Below, piece by piece: positions 1 to 12,394 of a stretch of DNA of 64,000 nt (positions are counted from its first letter, which is position 1; the number at the start of each line of letters is the position of its first letter). This DNA is from Littorina saxatilis. Taxonomy: Eukaryota > Mollusca > Gastropoda > Littorinimorpha > Littorinidae. Position numbers and translations under genes: made by a program. The notes beneath the pieces were generated by a model. It was given only the letters and a program-made list of their open reading frames with translations. It was not told where the DNA came from and did no database searches. The DNA lies in assembly GCF_037325665.1 (NCBI RefSeq), contig NC_090245.1, positions 105,982,809-106,046,808 on the forward strand, read 5' to 3'.

Positions 1-13
1 AGTTCAATTAGCA

Positions 14-1578
14 ACAAGTCGTGTAAGGCGAAATTACTACATTTAGTCAAGCTGTGGAACTCACAGAATGAAACTGAACGCACTGCATTTTTGAGTCACT
101 TGAGAAAATGTGACTCTATGTAATCGGTCAGTGTTAGTCTGTCCGGCCGGCCGGCTGTCCGGCCGGCCGTCCGGCCGGCCGTCCGTAGACACCACCTTAA
201 CGTTGGACTTTTCTCGGAAACTATCAAAGCGATCGGGCTCATATTTTGTTTAGTCGTGACCTCCAATGACCTCTACACTTTAACGATGGTTTCGTTGACC
301 TTTGACCTTTTTCAAGGTCACAGGTCAGCGTCAAAGGAAAAATTAGACATTTTATATCTTTGACAAAGTTCATCGGATGTGATTGAAACTTTGTAGGATT
401 ATTCTTTACATCAAAGTATTTACATCTGTAGCCTTTTACGAACGTTATCAGAAAAACAAGGGAGATAACTAGCCTTTTCTGTTCGGCAACACACAACTTA
501 ACGTTGGGCTTTTCTCGGAAACTATAAAAGTGACCGGGCTCAAATTTTATGTGAACGTGACTCCCAGTGACCTCTACACTTTGACGTCTGCTTTGGTGAC
601 CTTTGACCTTTTTCAAGGTCACAGGTATGTCTTGAAGGAAAAAAATTGAAATATCATATCTCTGAAACTATTCATCGGATTTGATTCAAACTTTATAGGA
701 TTATTCTTTACATCAAATTATTTACATCTGTATTGTGTTGTGAATAGCAATTTCTTCCTGTCCATCTGATGCCTCATATAATATTCAGAACTGCGAAAGT
801 GACTCGATCGAGCGTTTGCTCTTCTTGTTTCACAATGACCGTAGTCCGCCGCTTGTGCAAAACGGAGTGAAACTGACGAGCCTGTTTAGCGCGGTAGAGG
901 TTTCGCTGTGCTGCATAGCACGCTTTTCTGTGCCTCTCTTCGTTTTAACTTTCTGAGCGTGTTTTTAATCCAAACATATCATATCTATATGTTTTTGGAA
1001 TCAGGAACCAACAAGGAATAAGATGAAGTTGTTTTTAAATCGATTTCGGAAATTTAATTTTGATCATAATTTTTTATATTTTTAACTTTCAGAGATTGTT
1101 TTTAATCCAAATATAACATATTTATATGTTTTTTGAATCAGGAAATGATGTAGAATAAGATGAACGAAAAATTGGATCGTTTTATATATATATATAAAAA
1201 ATATTACAATTTCCAGATTTTTAATGACCAAAGTCATTAATTAATTTGTAAGCCACCAAGCTGAAATGCAATACCAAAGTCCGGCCTTCGTCGAAGATTG
1301 CTTTACACAAATTTCAATCAATTTGATTGAAAAATGAGGGTGTGACAGTGCCGCCTCAACTTTTACAAAAAGCCAGATATGATGTCATCAAAGAAATTTT
1401 TTCGAAAAAATGGAGAAAAAAACGTCTGGGGATATCATGCCCAGGAACTCATGTAAAATTTCATAAAGATCGGTCCAGTAGTTTACTCTGAATCGCTCTA
1501 CACAGACACACACACACCACGACCCTCGTCTCGATTCCCCCTCTATGTTAAAACATTAAGTCAAAACTTGACTAAATG
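14..1578 (+). repeat. Dispersed repeat R2, copy 1, interrupted by R1
   Basis: This is a member of a roughly 850-bp family that starts with ACAAGTCGCGTAAGGCGAAA-like sequence and a TTTAGTCAAG end, and finishes with CTTGACTAAAT after a CA-rich tract and a stretch reading ACGACCCTCGTTTCGATTCC or close to it. Other copies lie at 10308-11155, 13846-14709 and 14710-16288. This copy is split by an R1 element at 93-829. The short inverted ends suggest a non-autonomous DNA element; I could not assign a superfamily. Confidence 0.75.
93..829 (+). repeat. Dispersed repeat R1, copy 1 (longest form)
   Basis: The copy opens with GAGTCAC and GTGACTC in inverted order, followed by TATGTAATCGGTCAG and a GGCCGGCC-rich run. 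It ends in GTTTGCTCTTCTTGTT. Further copies are at 33010-34878 (interrupted), 46097-46645 and 47329-48036. This copy has a second, diverged half-unit at about 485-740 that the others lack, so it may be closer to the ancestral length. A perfect DR1 motif (two AGGTCA sites with one base between them) lies at 315-327. The copy is inserted in R2. Confidence 0.8.
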
Positions 1579-1723
1579 TAAAAAGAAGTTCCGTTTGACA
1601 GTCTAGCAGATAGATCTGTGTGGAAGACGATACTGGCTTCGTTAAAGAGTACAGTGCATGCATAAAATGAATGTTTAGTTTCTTCTTGTTGTGTTCAAAT
1701 ACAAGGCTTTGTGTTATATGTAG

Positions 1724-4700
1724 GTATGGAGCTCAGACTCTGGCACCACACACAATCCACCCGCCGACCTGGTGATGAAGGGCAAACGCTGGTTTGTGAA
1801 TGACGAGATGAAGACCACCCTCCTTGACACTGAGGAAGCCGTGAGTACTCTCAGCAAGTCTGAGCAAGTTATGTTTTTACTCAGTTGTGTCTGGTTCCTA
1901 GTCTTGTGTAAGGCACAGGCAAGTAGTGGATGCCTGTCACTTATTCAAGATTAGGACGTGAAATGTGTATGTTGGGTTACGATTTTCCGTTAATGTCAAT
2001 GCCTTAGATGAATGGATTGCTCAAAATCAACACTAACCTGTAGGTATAAACCAAAGCTTTGCTCTATATTGGTAATTTCAGAAGTGAGCGTCTCAAAATT
2101 GAAGACAACAGAAGATGCAGCTTGTAAGGTGAATGGGTGAAATGCTGTGCAGTACTTACTGGTGTGTTGTTTTGCAGGAGATGGCATCTTGCACAATGTC
2201 AAAGTCCAGCCTGCGCAGCGTCACGTCCTACTCACAGCGACGCTCAGGACCTCATGATGAGACCGATACTGGAGAGGTCAGTACGATGGGGCCCCAGGAT
2301 GTTGGCTATTGATAAACTGGTTATGTTAAGTCACCAATAGCACACTTTGAAGCCTTTCATAAAGTGGGAAAGGATTTTGGGGGAGATAGACACAGAGTTA
2401 TACACGTGGATGAGGAAGCAATGAGGATCCTTGTGAATATTTTGAATGAATTTTTAGCTGAATAATGATTAATACTAAAGAAACCAAAAACACTCTAGAT
2501 TTTTGGTACATGCACAAGTTCATTCTTTCTCTTATCCCGTATATAAACCAGACCTGTTTACCCTCCTGGATTGGCCGGAATTATTACGGATTTGGGGTCT
2601 AAATTCCAGTATTACGGAATACTACCGGAAATTCCGGTCGAGAGAACCTTTTTCGTGCGTGAAAATTCGAAGTCGAAATTGTGGTAGTCACCAGGGCTGT
2701 GATTTCAAGGCTGACCGAAACAGCCTTTTCTGCGCATGTGCACAGCAAGGTATTTGTCGGATTCCGCGGATTTGAGATCGACATTGGTCCGAAGGGTAAT
2801 ATAGGGCCGATCTCTGTGGGGACGAAATGCCAACCAAAAAAGCGAAAGTTGTGCAGAAATATCGGCAAAACTATTAAGTCAAGTGGCGATGTCTGGTGAA
2901 GTTTAAGAAGAGCGAACCACATTCATTTTGGTGATCAACTTGAGATCAGTGCAACAACAAAGCTAGTCAGTTACGAGTCACGTCGCGGCACGTGTCCCGA
3001 GGTTAGACGCAGCATTAGTTTTAACAAAATGCAGTACACAAATGAACATGGAAACAAACAAAAACACGAAATTATGTTTGACAAAACATGAGCCTGCTTC
3101 GCATCGAGTTTATTTGACCTAGGTCTCTACTTCCACAGAATCTCTCAGACCTGCGAACCGATCTCTCACTACGGTCAGTCGCGCCAGAGACATAGATGTA
3201 GGTCTATGGTCGCGCTCATCAGTTACTTGGCTGTTGCCGAAATTCAAGTCTTTCTGAGTCTAAAACTGATTTCCATTAATATTTCTCGAATATAGCAAAG
3301 ATCACAGTTCTTTGAATCGAAAAACTTACAACAAAATGTTTTAATGAAATAAACAAATCGGTCCTCTAAAATTAAAGGTAGCTTATGGACTGTTATTATG
3401 ACGGGCGCTGTGGCGGGGTGGTAAGACGTCGGCCTCTTAATCGGAAGGTCGAGGGTTCGAATCCCGGTCGCGGGCGCCTGGTGGGTTAAGTTGTGGAGAT
3501 TTTTCCGATCTCCCAGGTCAACTTATGTGCAGACCTGCTAGTGGCTTATCCGCCTTCGTGTGTACACACAAGCACAAGACCAAGTGCGCACGGAAAAGAT
3601 CCTGTAATCCATGTCAAGAGTTCGGTGGGTTATAGAAACACGAAAATATCCAGCATGCTTCCTCCGAAAGCGGCGTATGGCTGCCTTAATGGCAGGGTAA
3701 AAACGGTCATACACGTAAAATTCCACTCGTGCAAAAAACACGAGTGTACGTGGGAGTTTCAGCCCACGAACACAGAAGAAGAAGACTTATTATAATAATA
3801 ATAATATGGGAGATTTATAGAGCGCTTTACGTTCTCAAAGCGCTTTACAATGACAAACATACATAATACATACAAAGCAAAGCAAAAGCATGTGCAGCAG
3901 CATTCAGCACACAAGTGAACAACGAAACTTAAACACTACATCAATACAATCTGCAAGCATACTAACACAGGCAAAACATTCAAACATTCAAACACCTGAT
4001 TCAAAAATGCACCATGTTGAAATAAAATTAATCAAAATACTGGGTGAATAAGTGTGTTTTAAGGTTTGATTTGAAGGAACAGAATGTTTGGCAGTGTCGG
4101 ATAGAGTAAGAGAGAGAGTTCCACGCAACGGCAGCAGAGTGGGAGAAGGCTCTCTGGCCGTGCTGTTTGCGACTAAAAGAAGATAGACGGAATATTCTAG
4201 TGTCTACAGAGGAGCGGAGGGATCGTGAGGGTGTATAGAGTGTGAACAGGTCAGACAGGTAGGATGGGGCTGAGCCAGATATTATTTTGTAGCAGATACA
4301 GCAGCACTTATATTGGATTCTCAGCTCTGGTTTATGACTGGTTTAAATGCAGGATGTCTGATGTGACAGAATGTAAGGTGGTTTTGTTTACATGCATCTT
4401 CAAGTGACCGTAAATAGTCCAAGGGCGGAGGGGTGGGGGGATGTTACAGGACAGGGTTCCGGACTCTTCCCCCCCCTTGCTGTCAAAAATGCAAAATAAC
4501 AAAACAAAAATTCAGTCTGTGGGAAAAAAACTAAAGACATTTTCTGTCTGTGAAATTGTTGTTGTTGTCGGGAGCAGATATCAATGAAGATAAATTGCCA
4601 TTATTTAATACTAACTTTAAAAGACATAATGTGTGGCTGCTGACACCAATTTATCATGTTTAAAATCAAGGATAAGCTACAAATTGTTAATAAAATAGCT

Positions 4701-5255
4701 AAAATTCTTCAGCCAGACCCCCCAAACCCCTGGACCCCAGGTTGTACCCCCCCCCCCCCCCTCTCCTCCTAGCTCTCTTGCTCCGCCCCTGAATACTGTG
4801 GTGTTTTTTTTTTTAGATAAAGTAAACTTGTCTTAGTTAACATGCATATTATATATCAGGTGTCGTGTGTTTGTGTGTGTGTGTCATCGAGCTTCTGTGT
4901 GTGTAGTACAATACTGTTTAAACAATTTTGTACTTGTTTTTCATGGTAGCGCGCAAATAAACGTGTCGTTTAATCGTTTTCGAGCTGGTTTATGGTTGAT
5001 AAAAAAGATTACTCAAAGATGCCTCAAATTACGGAAAAGTACCAGCTGCATTCCTGATTTTCATTTGGGGGGGTAAACAGGTCTGATAAACCTGGATGGA
5101 TCTATGTTGGTGAACATGGTCATTTATATGGGGAATAAGATGTATTGAAAGCTGATGGACATGTTTTTAATTTGCAGATTTGTTTAGGAGAGCTTTCACA
5201 GTCTTTCTTGTCCACATTTCAGGGCCCAGACAGAGAGAAATGCGTTGTGATGTGA
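1724..5255 (+). CDS. Nuclear lamin, 3' end (last three coding exons)
   Basis: Three exons join in phase: 1724-1840, 2178-2276 and 5178-5255, with AG acceptors and GTGAGT or GTCAGT donors. The first encodes the end of an immunoglobulin-like lamin tail domain: VWSSDSGTTHNPPADLVMKG aligns with the lamin signature VWAANAG..SPPTDLIWK, and it ends in a GEEVA-like ...DTEEA. The second encodes a serine- and arginine-rich linker. The last ends in KCVVM and a TGA stop, a CaaX box expected to be farnesylated and carboxymethylated so that the protein is held at the inner nuclear membrane. Lamins polymerise into the nuclear lamina. The start, rod domain and nuclear localisation signal lie left of the window. 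The linker between tail fold and CaaX box is short (about 55 residues), as in invertebrate B-type lamins. Identity as a lamin is firm; subtype is inferred from the retained CaaX box. Confidence 0.9.
3403..3786 (+). mobile_element. tRNA-derived SINE, type A
   Basis: The head looks like a tRNA, with an A-box-like GTGGCGGGGTGGTAAG and a clear B box GGTTCGAATCC. A body follows that ends in GTACGTGGGAGTTTCAGCCC and a GAAGAAGAAG tail. The same body, with a different tRNA head, occurs at 32562-32928. A reversed copy lies at 24275-24640. It is a retroposon, not a tRNA gene: there is no proper acceptor stem and the body continues for 300 bases. Confidence 0.85.
3790..4340. repeat. Unclassified dispersed repeat with ATA-rich end
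   Basis: It begins with an (ATA)n run and GAGCGCTTTACG, and contains the inverted words GCGCTTTAC and GTAAAGCGC typical of 3' ends of molluscan LINE/SINE families. No coding frame is seen. Its right edge is not defined. Confidence 0.4.
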
Positions 5256-5391
5256 GCCGTGATGCACCCGACAGCTTCAACACTTGCATCGCTCAAGATA
5301 CCAGTCAAAGGGACACAACCAGCAAGAGGAAGGAGAAGGAACAATGTCTTGCATTTCAACGCAGCAAGCAATATGGATAGATGAGAGCTAA

Positions 5392-5453
5392 GGCCAAAAA
5401 AAAAATTTGTCTGTTTCTGGTAACATGGCTAAAAAAAATAGGGTCGGTAGGTC

Positions 5454-5504
<51 letters not shown>

Positions 5505-5769
5505 CCAAATGTAGACCAATAAAACTAACTTTAAAAATCGCGCAAAGAGACTGGATTCACTATACATAGAGACAAGACACTCAACACATTTACAAATCGT
5601 CAGCGGACTTTCGTTTTCACACGGTTTTGTTGTTCATTTTCTCACCCTGTCCTTTACCACCAAAAAAAAAAAAAAAAATTTTTGAGTTTGGAAAATAAAA
5701 GTTTAGGGTCGGCGCCGAAATTTAGGGTCGGTCGGGTGACCAGAAACAGACAATTTTTTTTTTTTGGCC
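5392..5769. mobile_element. PIF/Harbinger-like MITE
   Basis: Inverted ends start with GGCC and an A run, then TTTGTCTGTTTCTGGT (with slight differences at the right end), and the element is flanked by TAA on both sides (5389-5391 and 5770-5772). A GGCC start and a three-base TAA target duplication fit PIF/Harbinger elements. The interior holds a T run of about 40 bases at 5458-5500 and encodes nothing. Confidence 0.7.
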
Positions 5770-8700
5770 TAAGGATAATTTATAAGAATGGGTCATCATT
5801 ACAAGCTACAGTTTGCTGTTTTCAGGGTTCTAGACTGACGTAGATAGGTTGTGTCTTTTCGTGTGCATAAAGTGTGTCACACTTTTTCTTCTCGAAACAT
5901 AGGCAGGAGCTTTTCGGTATATCCGCAAACTTCAGCGTTTCATGTTGTGAGTGTATTCACCAAGATGTATGCGACAATTAACGCTTGTGCGTCTGTTGCA
6001 GTGTTTTTAAAGACATATTTAAAATCATTTCATCACTCTCAGGACTGTGTGTGACATCTTGCAACATGCTACAGCACAGAACTTTCAACTTAACAGCTGT
6101 TCACACTGCCAACGTTCCACTCGTGAAAGCATTTCATCATTGCTCCGTGCTGCTCGGTTACCACTTCGATTCGGTTACCTCCATATTTTTGTATGTGTGT
6201 GCAGTGTGTTAGAAAAGTTTTGCCAGTGTGTGCAAGAAACATTTTGCCAGTGATAGTTTGAAAGATCCAGGGTGCTTAATAAAAGACCCAGACAGTGTTA
6301 CCCTTACCATTTCACACTGTAGATTATAATGAACTTGTTTCGATGTTACCATGTGAGAGTGTAGTGTGGGCCTGAAAGCGTTTTAACATCTGCCACTCGC
6401 ACACCACAGAACACAAGTTATTCAAAACTAGAGTAGTATATTCTATGGTTCCTTTGTGTGTTGATATTTGCTGATCATGAATAGTAATAAAATTGACATC
6501 TTGATTAGAAAAGGTTGTGCCCTTGCTGCTAAAATGAAAGAAACTATTACGATGTTAACGTTCAACTATTTCCATCATGTAAAACTATTCGTTAGTGCAG
6601 TGCTTTTAGAGTTTCAATATGTGTATTCTTTATTTTGCTTCAGGGCTAATAATTATGCGTTTTATGCATAGCATAAAGTTGGTTTTAGGGTTTTGCTTTG
6701 AAGCTGGGGAGAGATTGCTTTTTTTCTTGCCATACCAATGTCTGTTTTAACTGTTTGATACCTTTCACGCTTATATCGCTTTCTGAACTTTGATGTAGTT
6801 GTGAAATTGCTGCTGAGTGGTTACACCAAATTTCCAACTTCATCTTTGATTATTTGGATTTTATTTAAATCCCTCCCCTTCTTGCTGATAACACCAAATT
6901 AATTTTTGTGTATTTCATATTTGTTTGCTTTTGTATAAACTAGTCCCTGCTTTTAAATTTTTGATAACTGATATTTGAAATCGGTTACACTGTAATTGGA
7001 TTTTGTCGTGTTATTAATACCCAAGTCTTGTATGTATATCTTTTCAGCATTGTTGTGTGTTTTTAGGGTTGTGTAGTGCTTGTATTCGTCAAACTGCTTC
7101 TACTTGATGTTGTCACCCCCCCCAAAAATCCTGTTGAAGAAGAGGTCCACTATTCAAAGGTTGTAAGCTTTGCGTGTACAGAGATAAAAGGAAATGAAGG
7201 CACGCTTTGACCAAGTGCCTGTCTTGTCTATATTTAATCACATTGTCTTTTCATTATCGCCTTGCGTCCGAGGGTAATCTTGCTTGCTCCGAGTTTGATT
7301 TCAGACCAGAAGTACAAGTGTTGTGCAGAAGCATTGATGTCGTAACAAGCATTGAAATTGCAAAATCGCTCATCCGTTCTCTTGAGCTTTTTAAGGCCTT
7401 TTTTATGTATCAACATAGTAAAATAAAAGATTAATAATGATATTCTATCGATAGTATCAACTTACAGCATCGTTACTTTTAAAAAGGGTGGTAGATCATT
7501 TCTTGGTGGAAGAGCATTTCTGAATGTTACAATAAAAGCATAATGAACCATGATGAGTTGTGTGAAAAATAGTGTATATACTTGTGCTTTTGGTGTTGAA
7601 ATGGAACTGCGATTTCACTGCTATCATTTCGTGCATATCTTTGCTGCAAATTGTTGTTCTGACTGCTCCGTAGCAGCATCTGTCAAGGAGAATTTGAAGT
7701 CTTCTGACTGAGACAAAACAGGCAGCGATCTCATTGTGTGTCCCATTTCTTTTGTCACCTGTGGTCTTCAGTGATGTATATGATATATATATATATTTTT
7801 TTTATATAAGCTGTCCTTTTCTTGTTTTTCACTTGACTCCTTTAGTTGCGCCAGGAAAAGCTACTGACCTTTGAGCCTGTCATTAATTGGGCGAAGTCGA
7901 CTACGCGAAGAATGCTGGCCACATAACACCGAGTTTTCGGTAAAAAGATGTCGCAAAGTCCACTTCAGACTCGATTAAGGGCAGGCTTAACACATTTTTG
8001 GAGGTAAAGTTATTAAAGTTGAATGCCACTTTTCTTCTATCTAAATTGGATTGATCAAAATCAAACAATACTTGCTGCTGAAAATGGCCAAAGTAGTGAT
8101 GGCTGCTCCAACAGGGTATCAAAAGACTGAAAAGCTGCATGCAGAGTAAGCGTTCAGCATTAGCACCTGCAGGCTGCCAAATGGAGCGAGAGTTGCCATG
8201 GACAGTATGTTTATTTATTCATTGTTGGCAGTTCAAAATTGTTTGCAAGCTGTCAGTTCTCACACGGTTGGTGCTGTTCTGGTGATATTCTTTTTTTTGT
8301 TCAGCTCCACATTGAATCTACACTTCTTGCTTGTACCTCTTAAACCTTTCGCTAGAGGTGTTAATAACCCCTGCCTTTTTCGACCAGAGGTATTACAAAA
8401 CCAGATATGTTGATTTTGTGAAGCACTAAGTGTCTCTTTTCACTATTATTCCTTTCATGACATTTTGTGCAATTCTAATTCTTTATGTTCAATGTGTGCT
8501 TTTTTGGTGTGTTTTCATCATGCTTTTGATTGTGATCACATATAGCAATTCATGAATTTTGAAAACTTTTGATTTTTTTCCCCTGAAATTGTTTTAAGTT
8601 TGTAACTTTGGGACAAGCTGAAAAATTAAGTTACTGCAGTGCATTTAGTTTGTTTATTATTTAGTTTTTGTTTCATTTTGAGTTTGCTGTTCTAGTCTAA

Positions 8701-9254
8701 TTAAAGTACTGCTCTGAGACAAAATTGTCCTAAAGCAAATTATATGATGTAGTTAAAGCAATCTAACTGCATGTCCTCTATGCCCACATGCCCGTTTCAA
8801 TCATGCAAAAAAGAAGTCGATTCCCAAAAGTGAATAAATGTAAATTCTTTATGATTGTGTACATCATATTTAAAGTTCAAAATGCACCCAGAACTTTGTC
8901 AACTCTTTTTGGTACCTTACTGAGGTCACATTTAGTTTTGTGGCAATTGTCAACTTGTATGTTAATTGTCTGAATCGTCCACCTTTTCACTCTTACATTT
9001 TAGTTAAAAAAATATATTGTCTTGGACTTTATTTTTATTTTTTACCTGAAGCAAAGTGTTAATCACGTATATGGGAATTCTACAAACTAAAGAATATTTT
9101 TCTGTCATTTTCCTTCTGTTACTGATTTCAAATAGCCTGAATCTCATGTACACAAAACTTGCATTGAATACATTCAGTAGCAGATAGTTGTCTTGTAGTG
9201 TGCACTGTCATCTGTGTCATCTTCAGATTGTAATGAAAAACTTCTACCATAAAC

Positions 9255-9260
9255 AATAAA
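9255..9260 (+). terminator. Candidate poly(A) signal, lamin gene
   Basis: AATAAA lies in the last part of the AT-rich tract after the lamin stop. It is about 330 bp from the oppositely oriented poly(A) signal of the lectin gene, as expected for two convergent genes. Confidence 0.45.
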
Positions 9261-9587
9261 CCCATCTCTTTTTACATCTTTGTGTGTACGCGTGTATCAG
9301 CTTCACAAACTCTCCATTAGCATAATTATTATCAGTTATTACAATCAGTACGAAATCAATCGAATTACAAGTCAAGAGAGAGAGAGTTGGAGAGAGAGAG
9401 ATATGTATGTGTGCATTATTCTTTGGTTAGACATGTGAATATCCACATGGAAAACGGAGACCCGGTTGATTGTTTTGTGGTCAAGGTGGACGTTCACACA
9501 TACACACACACAAGACGCACACATAATCATGTTTCCTCTTGATCAGTGACGAGAACCAGCTGAAAAGATTGTTTCATTTTGCGATGT

Positions 9588-9593
9588 TTTATT
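9588..9593 (-). terminator. Candidate poly(A) signal, PAN/lectin gene
   Basis: TTTATT on the + strand reads AATAAA on the minus strand, about 425 bases after the lectin gene stop at 10016-10018. Confidence 0.45.
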
Positions 9594-9813
9594 TTGGAAC
9601 ATTCAACACAAACATTTTTCAGCAATTTCAGATTTACAAAATATCAGTGACACACTTGAACACCATACTTTGATAATGCCATGCCAAGAAGTAGTCCTTG
9701 TGCCATGCAAATCAAAAATCAAAATGCAGTTTAACTTTAAGTTCTCCGCAACAGCAAATAAACTTCACATGCATCTTTTTCTCCCCTCATCATTTCTTGG
9801 TTGTGTGTTTATG

Positions 9814-9981
9814 CAGTGAACCCCCATTTTAAGAACTTTAGAAGTGTGAGAAAACTGGGTGTTAAAACTCAGGGAGTCTTAAAAATTGGAGGTTAATGTT
9901 CAGAGGTTGTGAACAGATCCAAAAAATGAAGCTCTTGAAAGGGCGCAGCCTTAAATTGGCGGAGGTGTGGGGGGTCCGCTG
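9814..9981. mobile_element. Small TA-target MITE (M1 family), diverged copy
   Basis: It begins CAGTGAACCCCCATTTTAAG and ends GGGGGGTCCGCTG, matching the ends of the cleaner copies at 59855-60002 and 32533-34926. It lies in the 3' UTR of the lectin gene. Confidence 0.6.
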
Positions 9982-10015
9982 CATCTATTTAATTAATATT
10001 TCCTCCCATGGGGTT

Positions 10016-11206
10016 CTATTTGCCAGCGTTGGCCACGGAGGCAGGAACCTGTATCTCGCAGATAGTCCCATACTGTTTATCATTGCAGTTGGCTCCATCT
10101 AGCCTGTAAATAAAGATTGATTATTGTTTTTTTCTTGTCCCCGAAACTCTGGGGGTCATGACGGACCGATGCAGCTTAGTTCTTTTTCTCCGTTTTAATC
10201 TCGGCCCACTTGATAAACAAGAAAAGCAAAATTAATGCTTACACTACTCGCATTCGTCATGTCCCATTACAGTGTACTTACCTTACCACCCCCCCCCCCC
10301 CTTTTTTATATTTAGTCAAGTTTTGACGAAATATTTTAACATCGAGGGGGAATCGAAACGAGGGTCGTGGTGTATGTGCGTGTGTGTGTGTGTGTGTAGA
10401 GCGATTCAGACTAAACTACTGGACCGATCTTTATGAAATTTGACATGAGAGTTCCTGGGTATGAAATCCCCATACGTTTTTTTCATTTTTTTGATAAATG
10501 TCTTTGATGACGTCATATCCGGCTTTTCGTGAAAGTTGAGGCGGCACTGTCACGCCCTCATTTTTCAACCAAATTGGTTGAAATTTTGGTCAAGTAATCT
10601 TCGACGAAGCCCGGACTTCGGTATTGCATTTCAGCTTGGTGGCTTAAAAATTAATTAATGACTTTGGTCATTAAAAATCTGAAAATTGTAAAAAAAAATT
10701 AAAATTTATAAAACGATCCAAATTTACGTTTATCTTATTCTCCATCATTTGCTGATTCCAAAAACATATAAATATGTTATATTTGGATTAAAAACAAGCT
10801 CTGAAAATTAAATATATAAAAATTATTATCAAAATTAAATTGTCCAAATCAATTTAAAAACATTTTCATCTTATTCCTTGTCGGTTCCTGATTCCAAAAA
10901 CATATAGATATGATATGTTTGGATTATAACACGCTCAGAAAGTTAAAACAAAGAGAGGTACAGAAAAGCGTGCTATCCTTCTTAGCGCAACTACTACCCC
11001 GCTCTTCTTGTCAATTTCACTGCCTTTGCCATGAGCGGTGGACTGACGATGCAACGAGTATACGGTCTTGCTGAAAAATGGCATTGCGTTCAGTTTCATT
11101 CTGTGAGTTCGACAGCTACTTGACTAAATATTGTATTTTCGCCTTACGCGACTTGTTTTTTTTTAGACTCTTGAATAGAAGACTTCCTCCCTTTTAACCC
11201 TCCCTC

Positions 11207-11253
<47 letters not shown>

Positions 11254-12355
11254 AGTCTCTCTCTCTCTCTCTCACACACCCACACACCCACACATACACA
11301 CTAATGCATGTGCACACAATCATGCAAACAAACACAACTACACACACACGCGTGAGCACACAGGGAGAGAGGTGAAAATCTTCTCCCGCGGCAAACATTT
11401 TCATGCTGTGACTGAAATTTGATAAAAACAAGCTATACTGATTTTGGTCATGTCTGCTGATTATGAACACCTAGAATTCTGTAAAAATTTGGGGACTTTC
11501 GCTCGCAAAATATTAGAGAAAACCTCGACTTAAAGTTTGTATGAAAATGATGACCCCGCTGTGACCCCAAAATGTGACGAGGGTCAACCAAACTAGGGTC
11601 ATATTGGCAGATCATCAAACCCTTGAAGTGTGCAAAGTTACAAAGCACGAGCTTCAAAAACACATGAGATGATGTCAAGTTTTTATGAATCGAACACGAC
11701 CCCGCTGTCATCCCGAGGGTCAACCAAACTGGGGTCATCTCGGAAGATTATCAACCCCTAGAAGTATGCCAAGTTTTAAAGCTCTAGCTTCAAAAACATC
11801 CGATATAACCTCAACGTTTAATTTTGTGTCCACAGACGGACAATGATGAATACTAAGACTCGCTCATTACTCAAGTAAGTCGAAAATGATTATTCAAATT
11901 TCTCTCTGCCCCTGTGGGGGCCTTCGGCGGCCCCCCTCCCTCCCCCCTCCCCCTTAAAATTCTTCAGGATTCATGACATTTTTAAGTCCCACCCATGACT
12001 GAAAGTGTACAACCTATCCTCAAATTCAACAATCAAAACAAATATCGTTAAAAAAAATCTTTATCTGTTTAAATAAATCAAAATTGTTCGGGTGAGCGTA
12101 CTGGAAAAAAAAGTAATGATGTGTGAAGCGGGTGTATTTCAACCAGGAAATGGTGGTCAACTTTCAGACCATGTAAGTTCAGTCAGGGTCGACAAAGATT
12201 CGGACAGAATGAAAAGCAACATCTCTTTCTGTGAAAGTTAAACGTTGTTCAAGGCGAACAGGATAGATTTCAGCTCAGATGAGTACACCGAGCTGCAGTC
12301 CGGTAGGCGGAATGAAAATGACTGCAAAAATAAAGCAAGGAAACAAAACGCCAAA

Positions 12356-12394
<39 letters not shown>

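Larger units (their letters stand above)
2550..5084. mobile_element. hAT-like DNA transposon remnant in the last lamin intron
   Basis: The ends are inverted: AGACCTGTTTACCC at 2550-2563 and GGGTAAACAGGTCT at 5071-5084. They are flanked by an imperfect 8-bp duplication (TATAAACC left, GATAAACC right), the size hAT elements make. Near the left end, 2829 onward reads MPTKKAKVVQKYRQNY then a stop, resembling the start of hAT-type zinc-finger transposases. No long transposase frame remains. A tRNA-headed SINE (3403-3786) and another repeat (from 3790) are inserted in it. Confidence 0.7.
5256..9275 (+). other. Probable long 3' UTR of the lamin gene
   Basis: About 4 kb of AT-rich sequence follows the lamin stop with no exon, recognisable gene or long frame. 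Apart from a MITE at 5392-5769 it is nearly free of repeats, unlike the introns. AATAAA signals on the + strand occur at 6486-6491, 7422-7427, 7531-7536 and 9255-9260, allowing several UTR lengths. That it is transcribed is an inference from these signals. Confidence 0.5.
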
